In this document: piece after piece, positions 1 to 7,686 of the stretch
Layout: every line of letters starts with the position of its first letter
How positions within the stretch are numbered: the stretch's first letter is position 1
Source: Allomesorhizobium camelthorni
Lineage (GTDB): Bacteria; Pseudomonadota; Alphaproteobacteria; Rhizobiales; Rhizobiaceae
Reading direction: 5' to 3'
DNA length: 64,000 nucleotides
Assembly: GCF_011045125.1 (NCBI RefSeq)
Contig: NZ_JAAKZF010000002.1
Coordinates: forward strand, 124,001 to 188,000
The notes under the pieces: model-generated
Databases searched by the model: none
What the model saw: the letters and a program-made list of their open reading frames with translations, nothing else
What the model was told of the DNA's origin: nothing
Position numbers and translations under genes: made by a program

Positions 1-329
1 GTCGTCCAGAGTTTCCACGACTGTCCGCTAAGACGGGCACGAGACGCCGTATATCGCTCGCGCTGGCACGGCAAACCACCGACGCATGTCGGCAGGTCCG
101 CAGGCTGGGAAACGGGGGGCTGAAAAATCACCGGCGGGGCGCGGAGTTCGCGCCACGTATAAAAATTAGGAAGGCGTTGGCCTCGCGCCCCGCTTCCCGA
201 CCTTTTCCCCAATGACCAGACGCGAAAGCGGGCGTGGTAACGGAGAGGTATTTGGACCGGACGGAATGCCCTCAAAATAATTCGTCCCGCCACCCCAAGG
301 AACGCCGCAATCGTTTCGTCCACCATGCG
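1..329. other. leading region without a recognised gene
   Basis: About 330 bases precede the most likely start of the sigma factor gene. One plus-strand frame stays open from the window edge to about position 212, but its composition is not protein-like and I recognise nothing in it. The region probably carries the promoter of the sigma factor operon. I could not find a convincing ECF-type GGAAC/CGTT pair with correct spacing. Confidence 0.4.
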
Positions 330-896
330 ATGATGGCGATGATGCTGGAACAAAGCGAAGAAGCCTCCGACCAGGAACTGATCGGGCGGGCAGGGGACGG
401 CGACAGGGCGGCTTTCGGCCGATTGGTCGAACGGCACTATGATTTCGTCTATCGCGTCGCCTACCGCTGGTGCGGCCGCAGGGCCGACGCCGAAGACATT
501 GCGCAGGAAGTCTGCGCGCGTCTCGGCCGGACGATCCGCTCCTACCGCGGCGGGGCCGCGTTCACGACATGGCTCTACGCCCTGACGCTGAACGCCGCCC
601 GCGACATGATGCGCAAAAGCGCCCGCGAGACTGTGAAGGTGCAGGCCTTCGGCGTCCATATGCTGATCGGCGGCGAAGCGATCCCGGAGCCCGACGGCCA
701 GGCTGAGCGGCTCTGGGCGGCGGTGCGCGAACTGCCCGACAAGCAGCGCGACGCGGTGCTTCTGGTCTATGGCGAAGGGCTCAGCCACGCGGCGGCGGCC
801 GATGCGATGGCCTGCGCGGAGGCAACGGTTTCCTGGCACATCCATGAAGCGAAGAAACGGCTGAAGCTGCTCACGCGCTCGGCCGGGGAAGTGTGA
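330..896 (+). CDS. ECF-type RNA polymerase sigma factor
   Basis: This is a sigma-70 family protein of about 188 residues. Region 2 is visible (LVERHYDFVYRVAYRW, then ADAEDIAQEVCARL and the TTWLYALTLNAARD core-binding helix), as is region 4 (ELPDKQRDAVLLVYGEGL followed by a helix-turn-helix with ATVSWHIHEAKKRLK). No region 1 or 3 is present, so it is of the extracytoplasmic-function type. An upstream in-frame GTG at 234 adds 32 residues of poor quality, and the ATG cluster at 330-344 is the better start. The stop overlaps the possible GTG start of the next gene, so the two are translationally coupled. The partner is a membrane von Willebrand protein, which may control this factor. The regulon is unknown. 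Confidence 0.85.
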   Translation: MMAMMLEQSEEASDQELIGRAGDGDRAAFGRLVERHYDFVYRVAYRWCGRRADAEDIAQEVCARLGRTIRSYRGGAAFTTWLYALTLNAARDMMRKSARETVKVQAFGVHMLIGGEAIPEPDGQAERLWAAVRELPDKQRDAVLLVYGEGLSHAAAADAMACAEATVSWHIHEAKKRLKLLTRSAGEV

Positions 897-898
897 CC

Positions 899-2887
899 AT
901 GGCGAACGACGAACTCGACATGCTGCGGACGATTTCCGCGCCGCCTCCGGGCAGTGACGCGAAATCGCGCGCGCTTCAAGCAGCGCTCCGCGCCTACGAC
1001 CTCGAGAATTCTTCCGCCCCGGCCCAAGGATCGCGGCCGGGTCGTCGTCTCACCGACCGGATACAACAACTCTGGAGTGGGATGATGCAGAAGAAGCTCT
1101 ATGCAGCACCGGCGCTGGCGACGCTGGTCGCGCTGCCGGTCGCCGGCTACGCCACATTCTATCTGATGGGTCGGCCGGATTCGCCCTTCATGTTCGGCAC
1201 GGATCGGGAAGTGGCCGAGGCGCCGCAGCAGCGGCTTCAGGCGCCGCTGAAGAAGCGCGAGGCCGACGCCGCACGCCGCAATCTTGCGGCCGAGCCGCAA
1301 CCAGCCCCGCAATCCGCGCCCGCTGCTGCGATGGCGCCTGCGGCCGAGAGCGTCGCCCCCGTCGGCGGCGCGGTCGGCTTTGCCGGCGGCTCCAGATCGA
1401 TGGCCGACCAGATGGCGCAAGCGCCGTCCGACGCAATCATGCCGATGGAGGATTCCAATGACCGCGTCCAGGAATTCGAGACCAATCCGGTCCGCTCCGC
1501 GCTGGAAACCCCAGTCTCGACCTTCTCCGTCGACGTCGACACCGCGTCCTATTCCTTCGTCCGGCGTTCGCTGAAGGAAGGCGTCCTGCCGCAGCCGGAC
1601 ACGGTCCGCGTCGAGGAGATGATCAACTATTTCCCCTATGACTGGAAAAGCCCGGAAACCGCCGAAACGCCGTTCAACCCGACGGTCACGATCATGCCGA
1701 CGCCGTGGAACGACCACACCAGGCTGATGCACGTCGCGATCAAGGGTTTTGACGTGAAGCCGGCCGAGCAGCCCAGGGCCAGTCTGGTCTTCCTGATTGA
1801 CGTTTCCGGCTCGATGAACGAACAGGACAAGCTGCCGCTGCTGCGGTCGGCCTTCCGGCTTCTGGTCGGCACGCTTCGGCCCGACGACACAGTCTCCATC
1901 GTCACCTATGCGGGTGCTGCCGGAACGGTGCTGGAGCCGACCAGGGCGGCCGAACGCGACAAGATCCTTCAGGCGATCGATACGCTGACGCCCGGCGGCT
2001 CGACGGCAGGCGAGGCGGGCATCAGGGAAGCCTACCGGCTCGCCGAAAGTTCCTTTGTCGAGGGAGGCGTCAACCGCGTCATGCTGGCGACCGACGGCGA
2101 CTTCAATGTTGGCCAGAGCGACGATGACGAACTGAAGCGGCTGATCGAGGAAAAGCGCGAAAGCGGCGTATTTCTTTCGGTATTCGGCTTCGGCCGCGGC
2201 AATCTGAACGACCAGATGATGCAGACCATCGCCCAGAACGGCAACGGCACGGCAGCCTATATCGACACGCTCGCCGAAGCGGAAAAAGTGCTCGTTCAGG
2301 ATGCCTCCTCGACGCTGTTTCCGATCGCCAAGGACGTGAAAATCCAGGTCGAGTTCAATCCGGAAAAAGTCTCGGAATACAGGCTGATCGGCTACGAAAC
2401 CCGCGCCTTGAAACGCGAGGATTTCAACAATGACCGCATCGACGCCGGAGAGATCGGCTCCGGCCATTCCGTGACTGCGATCTACGAAATCACGCCGAAG
2501 GGCAGCCCGGCGGTGATGATCGACGATCTGCGCTACGGCTCTGCCACGGCCAACCATTCGTCAGGCGCCCAAAACGCCGGGGAATATGCCTTCGTGAAGA
2601 TCCGCTACAAGCTGCCGGACGGCGACGTGTCGAAGCTGATCACGACGCCGGTGACGGCAGCCAACGAGGCGCCGTCGCTTGCCGCCGCCAGCGACGACCA
2701 GCGTTTCTCGGTCGCGGTCGCGGCGTTCGGCCAAAAGCTGCGCAACGCCGACCAGACGGAAAAGCTTGGATACGACAGGATCATCGAAATCGCCGCCGCC
2801 GCACGTGGAGCCGATCCTTATGGCTACAGGTCGGAATTCCTCTCGCTGGTGCGCCTCGCCTCGGCGCTGGACAGCGGCAAGCGGTAG
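899..2887 (+). CDS. membrane-anchored von Willebrand factor type A protein (YfbK-like)
   Basis: A 662-residue protein with a cytoplasmic N-terminal segment of about 65 residues and one membrane helix (about 67-90). An Ala/Pro-rich linker follows, then a conserved vWF N-terminal segment (TFSVDVDTASYSFVRRSLK) and a vWA domain with an intact MIDAS motif (FLIDVSGSMNEQDK). The C-terminal domain is of the DUF3520 type seen in YfbK. The vWA part should bind a divalent metal and act in the periplasm or at the outer membrane face. The ATG at 899 lies 9 bases after GGGGAA and is preferred. A GTG at 893 overlaps the sigma factor stop. Because it is co-transcribed with an ECF sigma factor and crosses the membrane, an anti-sigma or signalling role is plausible but not shown by any recognised anti-sigma motif. 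Confidence 0.85.
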   Translation: MANDELDMLRTISAPPPGSDAKSRALQAALRAYDLENSSAPAQGSRPGRRLTDRIQQLWSGMMQKKLYAAPALATLVALPVAGYATFYLMGRPDSPFMFGTDREVAEAPQQRLQAPLKKREADAARRNLAAEPQPAPQSAPAAAMAPAAESVAPVGGAVGFAGGSRSMADQMAQAPSDAIMPMEDSNDRVQEFETNPVRSALETPVSTFSVDVDTASYSFVRRSLKEGVLPQPDTVRVEEMINYFPYDWKSPETAETPFNPTVTIMPTPWNDHTRLMHVAIKGFDVKPAEQPRASLVFLIDVSGSMNEQDKLPLLRSAFRLLVGTLRPDDTVSIVTYAGAAGTVLEPTRAAERDKILQAIDTLTPGGSTAGEAGIREAYRLAESSFVEGGVNRVMLATDGDFNVGQSDDDELKRLIEEKRESGVFLSVFGFGRGNLNDQMMQTIAQNGNGTAAYIDTLAEAEKVLVQDASSTLFPIAKDVKIQVEFNPEKVSEYRLIGYETRALKREDFNNDRIDAGEIGSGHSVTAIYEITPKGSPAVMIDDLRYGSATANHSSGAQNAGEYAFVKIRYKLPDGDVSKLITTPVTAANEAPSLAAASDDQRFSVAVAAFGQKLRNADQTEKLGYDRIIEIAAAARGADPYGYRSEFLSLVRLASALDSGKR

Positions 2888-2897
2888 CGGTGATGAC

Positions 2898-2990
2898 GGC
2901 CGGTTCCGTTCAGACGGCGTCCTTCTGATACGAGGAACCGGCCGATGGGCGGGCGAGGCAGGCCGGCGAGGACGTTTGTCCGCGCCGGCC
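2898..2990 (+). terminator. tandem hairpins after the vWA gene
   Basis: Two inverted repeats follow the stop codon. The first pairs GGCCGGTTCC (2898-2907) with GGAACCGGCC (2934-2943). The second is a GC-rich hairpin, GGCCGGCG...CGCGCCGGCC (2961-2990), followed by TTT. The second resembles a rho-independent terminator, but its T tract is short. The first has a 26-base loop and could be an unrelated palindrome. Confidence 0.5.
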
Positions 2991-3137
2991 TTTCATGCGG
3001 AGTCGCGATTTTGTCCACCCATATGGGCCTCGTGATATTCTCTGGCCTGGGCATACAGGAGAAATTACGGATGAACTGGCGAAAAAAGGGCCTTCCGAGT
3101 TTGAGTACCGGTCACGATCAAACGAAGAGGAAAATCC

Positions 3138-3584
3138 ATGGCGAACCGCGTCCTTGACGAATGGGATATCGCGCGGACCGGGCTGCGCTCGATATCCGCT
3201 GCCGAGATCAAGACCTTCTGGAACGGCTACATAGCCCGCCGGAAGGACGCCCGGATCGAACATGGCAGCCTCTATTCGCGTTGGCGCCGGGTGGCCGACG
3301 ATCTCGTCCTCTCGCTGTACCTGACCAATCGAAGCGTCGGCCTCTTCGTCCGGGGACAGCGCGGGGAACGCTTTGCGACCACGGCGAACCGCCTGTCCGC
3401 CTATGAACCCGATCTCGGCCTGGCTTTGGATGCCAGCCTGCGCGGCTATGAGGGCTGCTGCTACCTCAGCAACCTGCCGCACCCTGTCACCGATCCTGCA
3501 AGCTGGCCGCAGGCTTACGCATGGCTGGAAGAACGCGAACAGCACTACCACCGCGTGCTCAGCGAAGCGGTGCGCCGTGGCTAA
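3138..3584 (+). CDS. hypothetical protein, 148 residues
   Basis: I do not recognise the family. The protein is soluble, with no signal peptide or membrane helix, and rich in Arg, Tyr and Trp (FWNGYIARRKDARI, GSLYSRWRRVADDLVLSLYL, YLTNRSVGLFVRG). A Shine-Dalgarno-like AGAGGA sits about 7 bases before the ATG, and base composition matches neighbouring genes, so it is probably real. The layout (a basic N-terminal half, beta-rich FVRGQRGERF, then a charged C-terminus) recalls small nuclease-fold proteins, but no catalytic motif can be named. It converges on the betaine-homocysteine methyltransferase gene with only 28 bases between the two stops. Confidence 0.65.
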   Translation: MANRVLDEWDIARTGLRSISAAEIKTFWNGYIARRKDARIEHGSLYSRWRRVADDLVLSLYLTNRSVGLFVRGQRGERFATTANRLSAYEPDLGLALDASLRGYEGCCYLSNLPHPVTDPASWPQAYAWLEEREQHYHRVLSEAVRRG

Positions 3585-3612
3585 CGAGGAGGAACCCGAG
3601 TCCGGACCGGTA

Positions 3613-4635
3613 TCAGGCCCGCGCCCGACGGCGCTCGCGGCGGGCGTCTGCGGTCTCGCCGGTGCCGCCGCTCTTGTCGGCGGTCTTGTTACGCAGCGGT
3701 CCGATGCGCTCGATGATCGTTTCGATAGTGGGGCGGGCCGACTTCCGGTGCGCGTCGAGCGCATGGCGCATCGCGGCCAGATGCTGGAACGAGGTGCCGC
3801 AGCAGCCGCCGACGATCTTTGCGCCGCCATCGACCGCCAGCCTGACATAGTCGGCCATCAGTTCCGGCGTGCCGGAATAATGGATTTCGGTGCCGCGAAA
3901 TTCCGGGATGCCGCAATTGCCCTTGACGATAACCGTCGCCTCCGGCTTCGCGCCGGTCATATCCAGCAGCGAGGACAGGATGTCGGACGCGCCGACGCCG
4001 CAATTGGCGCCGACCGCGACCGGCTTTTCGGGAAGCCCTTCGGCGACGCCATGAATGTCCTTCGGCGCGAGCCCCATCATCGAGCGGCCGGCGGTGTCGA
4101 ACGAAACCGTGTAGGTATAGGGCATGCCGGCGTCGATCGCCGCCTGCGCGGCCGCCTTGGCCTCGTCCGGCGCGGACATCGTCTCGATCCACGCGATTTC
4201 CGCGCCGCCTTCCTTCAGTCCCCTGATCTGCTCGGAAAAGGCGTCGACCGCCTCGTCATAGGTCATCGCGCCAAGCGGCTGGAGCAGTTCGCCGGTCGGG
4301 CCGACGGAGCCCGCGACGATGACCTTGCGCCCGGCCTTGTCAGCGACGGCGCGTGCGATTTCCGCCGCGCGCTTGTTCAGTTCGTGCACACGGTCTTGCG
4401 CGTTGTGCAGTTTCAGCCGGTGGCGCGTGCCGCCGAACGAATTGGTGAGGATGATGTCGGCGCCGGCATCGACGAAATTCTGGTGCAGCGCCGTGATCTT
4501 TTCGGGAGCGGTCTCGTTCCAGAGTTCCGGCGCTTCGCCGGCTTCCAAGCCCATGCCGAACAGATTGGTGCCCGTCGCGCCATCCGCGAGCAGGACGCCT
4601 TTTTCGGCCAGCAGCGCGTCGATCGGATTGGTCAT
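3613..4635 (-). CDS. bmt: betaine-homocysteine S-methyltransferase
   Basis: A 340-residue zinc-dependent methyltransferase of the homocysteine-binding family. It moves a methyl group from glycine betaine to homocysteine, giving dimethylglycine and methionine. The zinc ligands are visible as Cys212 (GANCGVGA) and Cys278-Cys279 (GGCCGTS), and the N-terminal LLADGATGTNLF strand and SVGPTGE segment are typical. The last 25 residues are a charged Arg/Ala tail. The gene lies downstream of, and in the same direction as, an XRE regulator. A dimethylglycine-dehydrogenase-like gene is found 5 kb away, so the product has a nearby degradation route. No SAM riboswitch was recognised in the 81-base gap upstream. 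Confidence 0.9.
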   Translation of the reverse strand: MTNPIDALLAEKGVLLADGATGTNLFGMGLEAGEAPELWNETAPEKITALHQNFVDAGADIILTNSFGGTRHRLKLHNAQDRVHELNKRAAEIARAVADKAGRKVIVAGSVGPTGELLQPLGAMTYDEAVDAFSEQIRGLKEGGAEIAWIETMSAPDEAKAAAQAAIDAGMPYTYTVSFDTAGRSMMGLAPKDIHGVAEGLPEKPVAVGANCGVGASDILSSLLDMTGAKPEATVIVKGNCGIPEFRGTEIHYSGTPELMADYVRLAVDGGAKIVGGCCGTSFQHLAAMRHALDAHRKSARPTIETIIERIGPLRNKTADKSGGTGETADARRERRRARA

Positions 4636-4716
4636 GGTGAAATCGCCTTTGAGTACTTCCAGAAGGATAACGATATAAACAAGTCTTTATGTCTAGTCAA
4701 TGGAGAGCGTGCTCGC

Positions 4717-5568
4717 CTATGCTGCTGAAAGCGCCGTTTTCGAGAGATTTCGGGCGAACGCCGCCGCCTCGTGCGCATTGATTTCGGCGGCGCGGATCAA
4801 GTCATCGAAATGCCTGGTCAGCGCCCGGACCGGCTGGGTGGCGTTCAGCACGATGTACATGTCGCCAGCATAGATCGCTGCGCGGTAGGGCCCGAAGATC
4901 GTGTAGGGCACGGAATAGCGCATGCGTCCGTCGTAGAGGAAAAGGCGGAAGGTGGGGTAAAGGTCATCGAGCAAGATCGCCATGTGCTCCAACTGTTCGC
5001 GCCTTGCCGCCTCGGGAAATCCGTCCCACACGCCGAGCCCTCGGGCGAAGATCTCCAGAGTGTGCCGCGGCATGCAGACCTCCATATCGGTCTCTGGCCG
5101 GCGGTTGTAATCGATACGGTATTGCGTTTCGTCGGCTTGAGCTTCCCGGTTTCTATTGGAAATATCCGATTCGTAGCCGATCAACGCCTCGGTGCGCAGG
5201 AGATCGGGGATGCCGGCCGGCACATAGCGGATCTTGGTGCCCGCGGCCTCGCCGTGCCACTTGGCCAGCAAGGTCCGGTCGAAGCCGCCATGGGCTTCCT
5301 CGATTTCGAGGCTGGCGCGGATTTCGCCGGTGAGCGCTTCGTCCTGGCTGAGACCCATCAGCCAGTCGAGCGAAACGCGGTGCTCGGCCGCGATCGTCAG
5401 CAGCGTCTCGGCGCGGGGAAGGCGGGTGGTAGCGCCGGAAAGCAGTTGCGACAGCGCCGAGCGGTCGATGCCGACCGATTCCGCGAAAGCGGACTGATTG
5501 ATCCCCGCGCGCTGCAGAAGGATTTTGAGGCGGTCGCGAAACACTCCTGACAAATCGCGCTTATCCAT
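4717..5568 (-). CDS. XRE-family transcriptional regulator
   Basis: A 283-residue regulator with an N-terminal Cro/C1-type helix-turn-helix (about residues 12-65, INQSAFAESVGIDRSALSQLL). The C-terminal domain of about 200 residues contains PRHTLEIFARGLGVWDG and resembles a ligand- or stress-sensing module, which I cannot name. It is transcribed toward bmt with an 81-base gap and divergently from a fatty acid desaturase gene. It may therefore control one or both neighbours and itself. Inverted repeats that could be its operator lie in the divergent intergenic region. Confidence 0.85.
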   Translation of the reverse strand: MDKRDLSGVFRDRLKILLQRAGINQSAFAESVGIDRSALSQLLSGATTRLPRAETLLTIAAEHRVSLDWLMGLSQDEALTGEIRASLEIEEAHGGFDRTLLAKWHGEAAGTKIRYVPAGIPDLLRTEALIGYESDISNRNREAQADETQYRIDYNRRPETDMEVCMPRHTLEIFARGLGVWDGFPEAARREQLEHMAILLDDLYPTFRLFLYDGRMRYSVPYTIFGPYRAAIYAGDMYIVLNATQPVRALTRHFDDLIRAAEINAHEAAAFARNLSKTALSAA

Positions 5569-5648
5569 TTTTACCTCCCGATCGGGTTAAATTTTCCTTG
5601 CGCAGAGGCAAGATCGCGCGCCATGCGAAATGAAAATCCACCATTTTG

Positions 5649-5705
5649 TTGACTACACATAACATCTGCTGTCAAAGATGCGCAATATCAACATTATGTG
5701 CGCAT
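5649..5705. promoter_or_regulatory. candidate operator in divergent XRE/desaturase promoter region
   Basis: Two inverted repeats occur in the 220-base divergent region. TTGAC (5649-5653) pairs with GTCAA (5671-5675), and ATGCGCA (5678-5684) pairs with TGCGCAT (5699-5705). This stretch is clearly richer in A and T than the genes around it. The position fits a regulator binding site. Which protein binds is inference. Confidence 0.35.
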
Positions 5706-5791
5706 TGTCTCGTTGAAGTCAGCCGGGACTGCTGACAATTTCGTGTCAGGAGTGATTTGCACTCCGGCGACTGGGGGCGGTGGTCGAGAGC

Positions 5792-6805
5792 ATGACAAGA
5801 ACGACAGGCAAGCGGCGAAGCGGGGCGCCGGCCATTGAATGGCCTACGGTGGGGTTGATCGCTGCAACCTATGCTTCCTGGGCGGGGGCGGCGTTCGTCT
5901 TGTGGCCGGCCTATCCAGTCGTCTCCCTTTTGGTGCTTGGCGTGCTTCTGGCAATGCAGTCGTCCTTGATGCATGAAGCCGCGCACGGCCACCCGACCCG
6001 AAAACTCTGGATCAACGAAGCGCTGGTCGGCCTGCCGATCGGGCTGGTCTATCCGTTCCGGCGTTTCCGGGCGCTGCATCTGCGCCACCATGCGGACGAG
6101 AGCCTGACCGATCCGTTCGACGATCCCGAAAGCTACTATCGCGCCTTCTGGCAACACAAGGAACTGCCCGAGGCGCTGAAGATGCTGCTCGCCGTGAACA
6201 ACACGATGGCCGGCCGGTTCGTGCTCGGACCGGTGCTCGGCACGGCAGGTTTCCTGCTCGCCGAAGCAAAGCTGATCGCGGACGGCGACCGGGCAGTGCG
6301 CAAGGCATGGCTGCTGCATGCCGCGGGTCTGGCGATCGTGCTTCCGATTATCGTTTTCGTCTTCGCCATCCCGCTCTGGCTCTACGTTCTGATCCCGGTC
6401 TGGCTCGGTCAGTCCCTGATTTCGGTGCGCACCTTCGCCGAACACCAATGGTCGGAGCGTCCGGACGGGCGCACGATCATCGTCGAAAAATCGCCGTTGG
6501 CATTCTTGTTTCTCAACAACAATTTGCATCTGGTTCATCACAAGAGCCCGACGGTCGCGTGGTATCGGCTGCCGAAGCTGTTTGCCGAACGCCGCGACGA
6601 ATGGATTGCGATGAACAGGGGGTACGTGTTCCCGAATTATCTGGCGCTGATAAAGGAGTTCGCCTTCCGCGCCAAGGAGCCGGTGGTTCATCCGATGCTG
6701 CGCCGCGCGCCCGAAGCCGGTCGCGCCTTCAAGCCGCGCGTTCGCGGCCGCTCCGTGCATGGCCTTGGCACCGTTCCAGTGCCGGCCGAGCCACCGAAGG
6801 AATAA
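5792..6805 (+). CDS. membrane fatty acid desaturase family protein
   Basis: A protein of about 337 residues with several hydrophobic segments (for example FVLWPAYPVVSLLVLGVLLA and AIVLPIIVFVFAIPLWLYVL) and the histidine boxes of the di-iron membrane desaturase/hydroxylase superfamily: HEAAHGH, HLRHH and HLVHH. It should insert a double bond or a hydroxyl into an acyl or related lipid, with electrons from a ferredoxin or cytochrome. The substrate cannot be told from sequence. A GTG at 5780 is an alternative start four codons upstream. It is followed at 47 bases by a PhnD-like gene in the same direction. Confidence 0.85.
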   Translation: MTRTTGKRRSGAPAIEWPTVGLIAATYASWAGAAFVLWPAYPVVSLLVLGVLLAMQSSLMHEAAHGHPTRKLWINEALVGLPIGLVYPFRRFRALHLRHHADESLTDPFDDPESYYRAFWQHKELPEALKMLLAVNNTMAGRFVLGPVLGTAGFLLAEAKLIADGDRAVRKAWLLHAAGLAIVLPIIVFVFAIPLWLYVLIPVWLGQSLISVRTFAEHQWSERPDGRTIIVEKSPLAFLFLNNNLHLVHHKSPTVAWYRLPKLFAERRDEWIAMNRGYVFPNYLALIKEFAFRAKEPVVHPMLRRAPEAGRAFKPRVRGRSVHGLGTVPVPAEPPKE

Positions 6806-6852
6806 ATGGGCAACCGCTTGCATCTCTGCAATTCAGCAGTCGATATGCGCGC

Positions 6853-7686
6853 ATGAGCGAATTCATAGCCGCCTTGCCGATGTATGACTGGCCCGAAAGC
6901 CGGGCCGAAACCGATGCCGAATGGGCGCGGCTGCGCGATGCGTTTCGCGTCGCAGGCGTGGATGCACCTGAAAGGCTGGTTCGCCGCAATGCCGATCTGC
7001 CGGCCATGCCGGGTGGCATCCGGAGCCTGGACGGCGCAATCCTGACGCCGGACCCGGCAAGTCTGCCCCCCGACGAACTGGATTTTCGTACCGTCTGGCT
7101 GCACCCGCAATTGCTCTTTGCCCAGACCTGCTGGGGGCCGATGGAGCAGGGGCTGTCGCGCCATGTGCAGGTTATCGGGCAGCCGAGCTATGACGGGTTC
7201 GAAGGCGGGCAGGGCGAGTTGTATTCGAGCGCGATCCTGATGCGACGCGGCGAAGGACATAAGCACGCCTCGGCTCCGGCCGAAGGCTGCGCTAACATTC
7301 CGCTCGATCTCCTGCGCAGCCGGCGTTTGGCTTTCAACAGTCCGGATTCCATGTCGGGCATCATCGCCTTGAGCCGTGATCTGGAGGCCATGGGCGCGAC
7401 CACCAACCTCTTTTCCGAACGGGTCGAGACGGGAGGCCATCGCGATTCGATCGTCGCTGTCACCGAGGGCCGGGCAGATGTCTGCGCAATTGATTGCCGA
7501 ACCTGGGCTATGGCCTTGCGCTTCGAGCGTGCCGCAAAGGACGTTCGGGTCGTCGGCTGGACGAAAAAGCGCAAGGGCCTGCCCTACATCACCGCGGCAC
7601 ACGTGTCCGGCGATCTCCTGGCAAGACTTCGGGCCGCGTTGGCCAGCGTCGCTCAGCCGGCCATGAGCCTTGCATCGAGCGGATAG
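6853..7686 (+). CDS. PhnD-like phosphate/phosphonate-type substrate-binding protein, no signal peptide
   Basis: A protein of about 277 residues with a periplasmic-binding-protein fold of the PhnD type (LAFNSPDSMSGIIALSRDLE, VETGGHRDSIVAVTEGRADVCAIDC). The conserved S-G-H-xx-S and D-x-C-x-I-D segments fit this family. Unlike transport-associated PhnD, it has no export signal: the N-terminus begins MSEFIAALPMYDWPE. It is not next to a permease or ATPase, so a cytoplasmic sensing or scavenging role is more likely than transport. The ATG at 6853 is chosen because the frame upstream of it belongs to the shadow of the desaturase gene. Its last 34 bases overlap the 3' end of the converging M24 gene. 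Confidence 0.75.
   Translation: MSEFIAALPMYDWPESRAETDAEWARLRDAFRVAGVDAPERLVRRNADLPAMPGGIRSLDGAILTPDPASLPPDELDFRTVWLHPQLLFAQTCWGPMEQGLSRHVQVIGQPSYDGFEGGQGELYSSAILMRRGEGHKHASAPAEGCANIPLDLLRSRRLAFNSPDSMSGIIALSRDLEAMGATTNLFSERVETGGHRDSIVAVTEGRADVCAIDCRTWAMALRFERAAKDVRVVGWTKKRKGLPYITAAHVSGDLLARLRAALASVAQPAMSLASSG

Noticed and set aside
767-2557. 596-codon minus-strand open frame
   Set aside because: It is antisense to the vWA gene, which has an intact MIDAS motif and a terminator in the right place.
3071-3157. 28-codon frame after AGGAG upstream of the 148-residue gene
   Set aside because: It is very short, Lys-rich and overlaps the next gene start. A leader peptide is possible but not supported.
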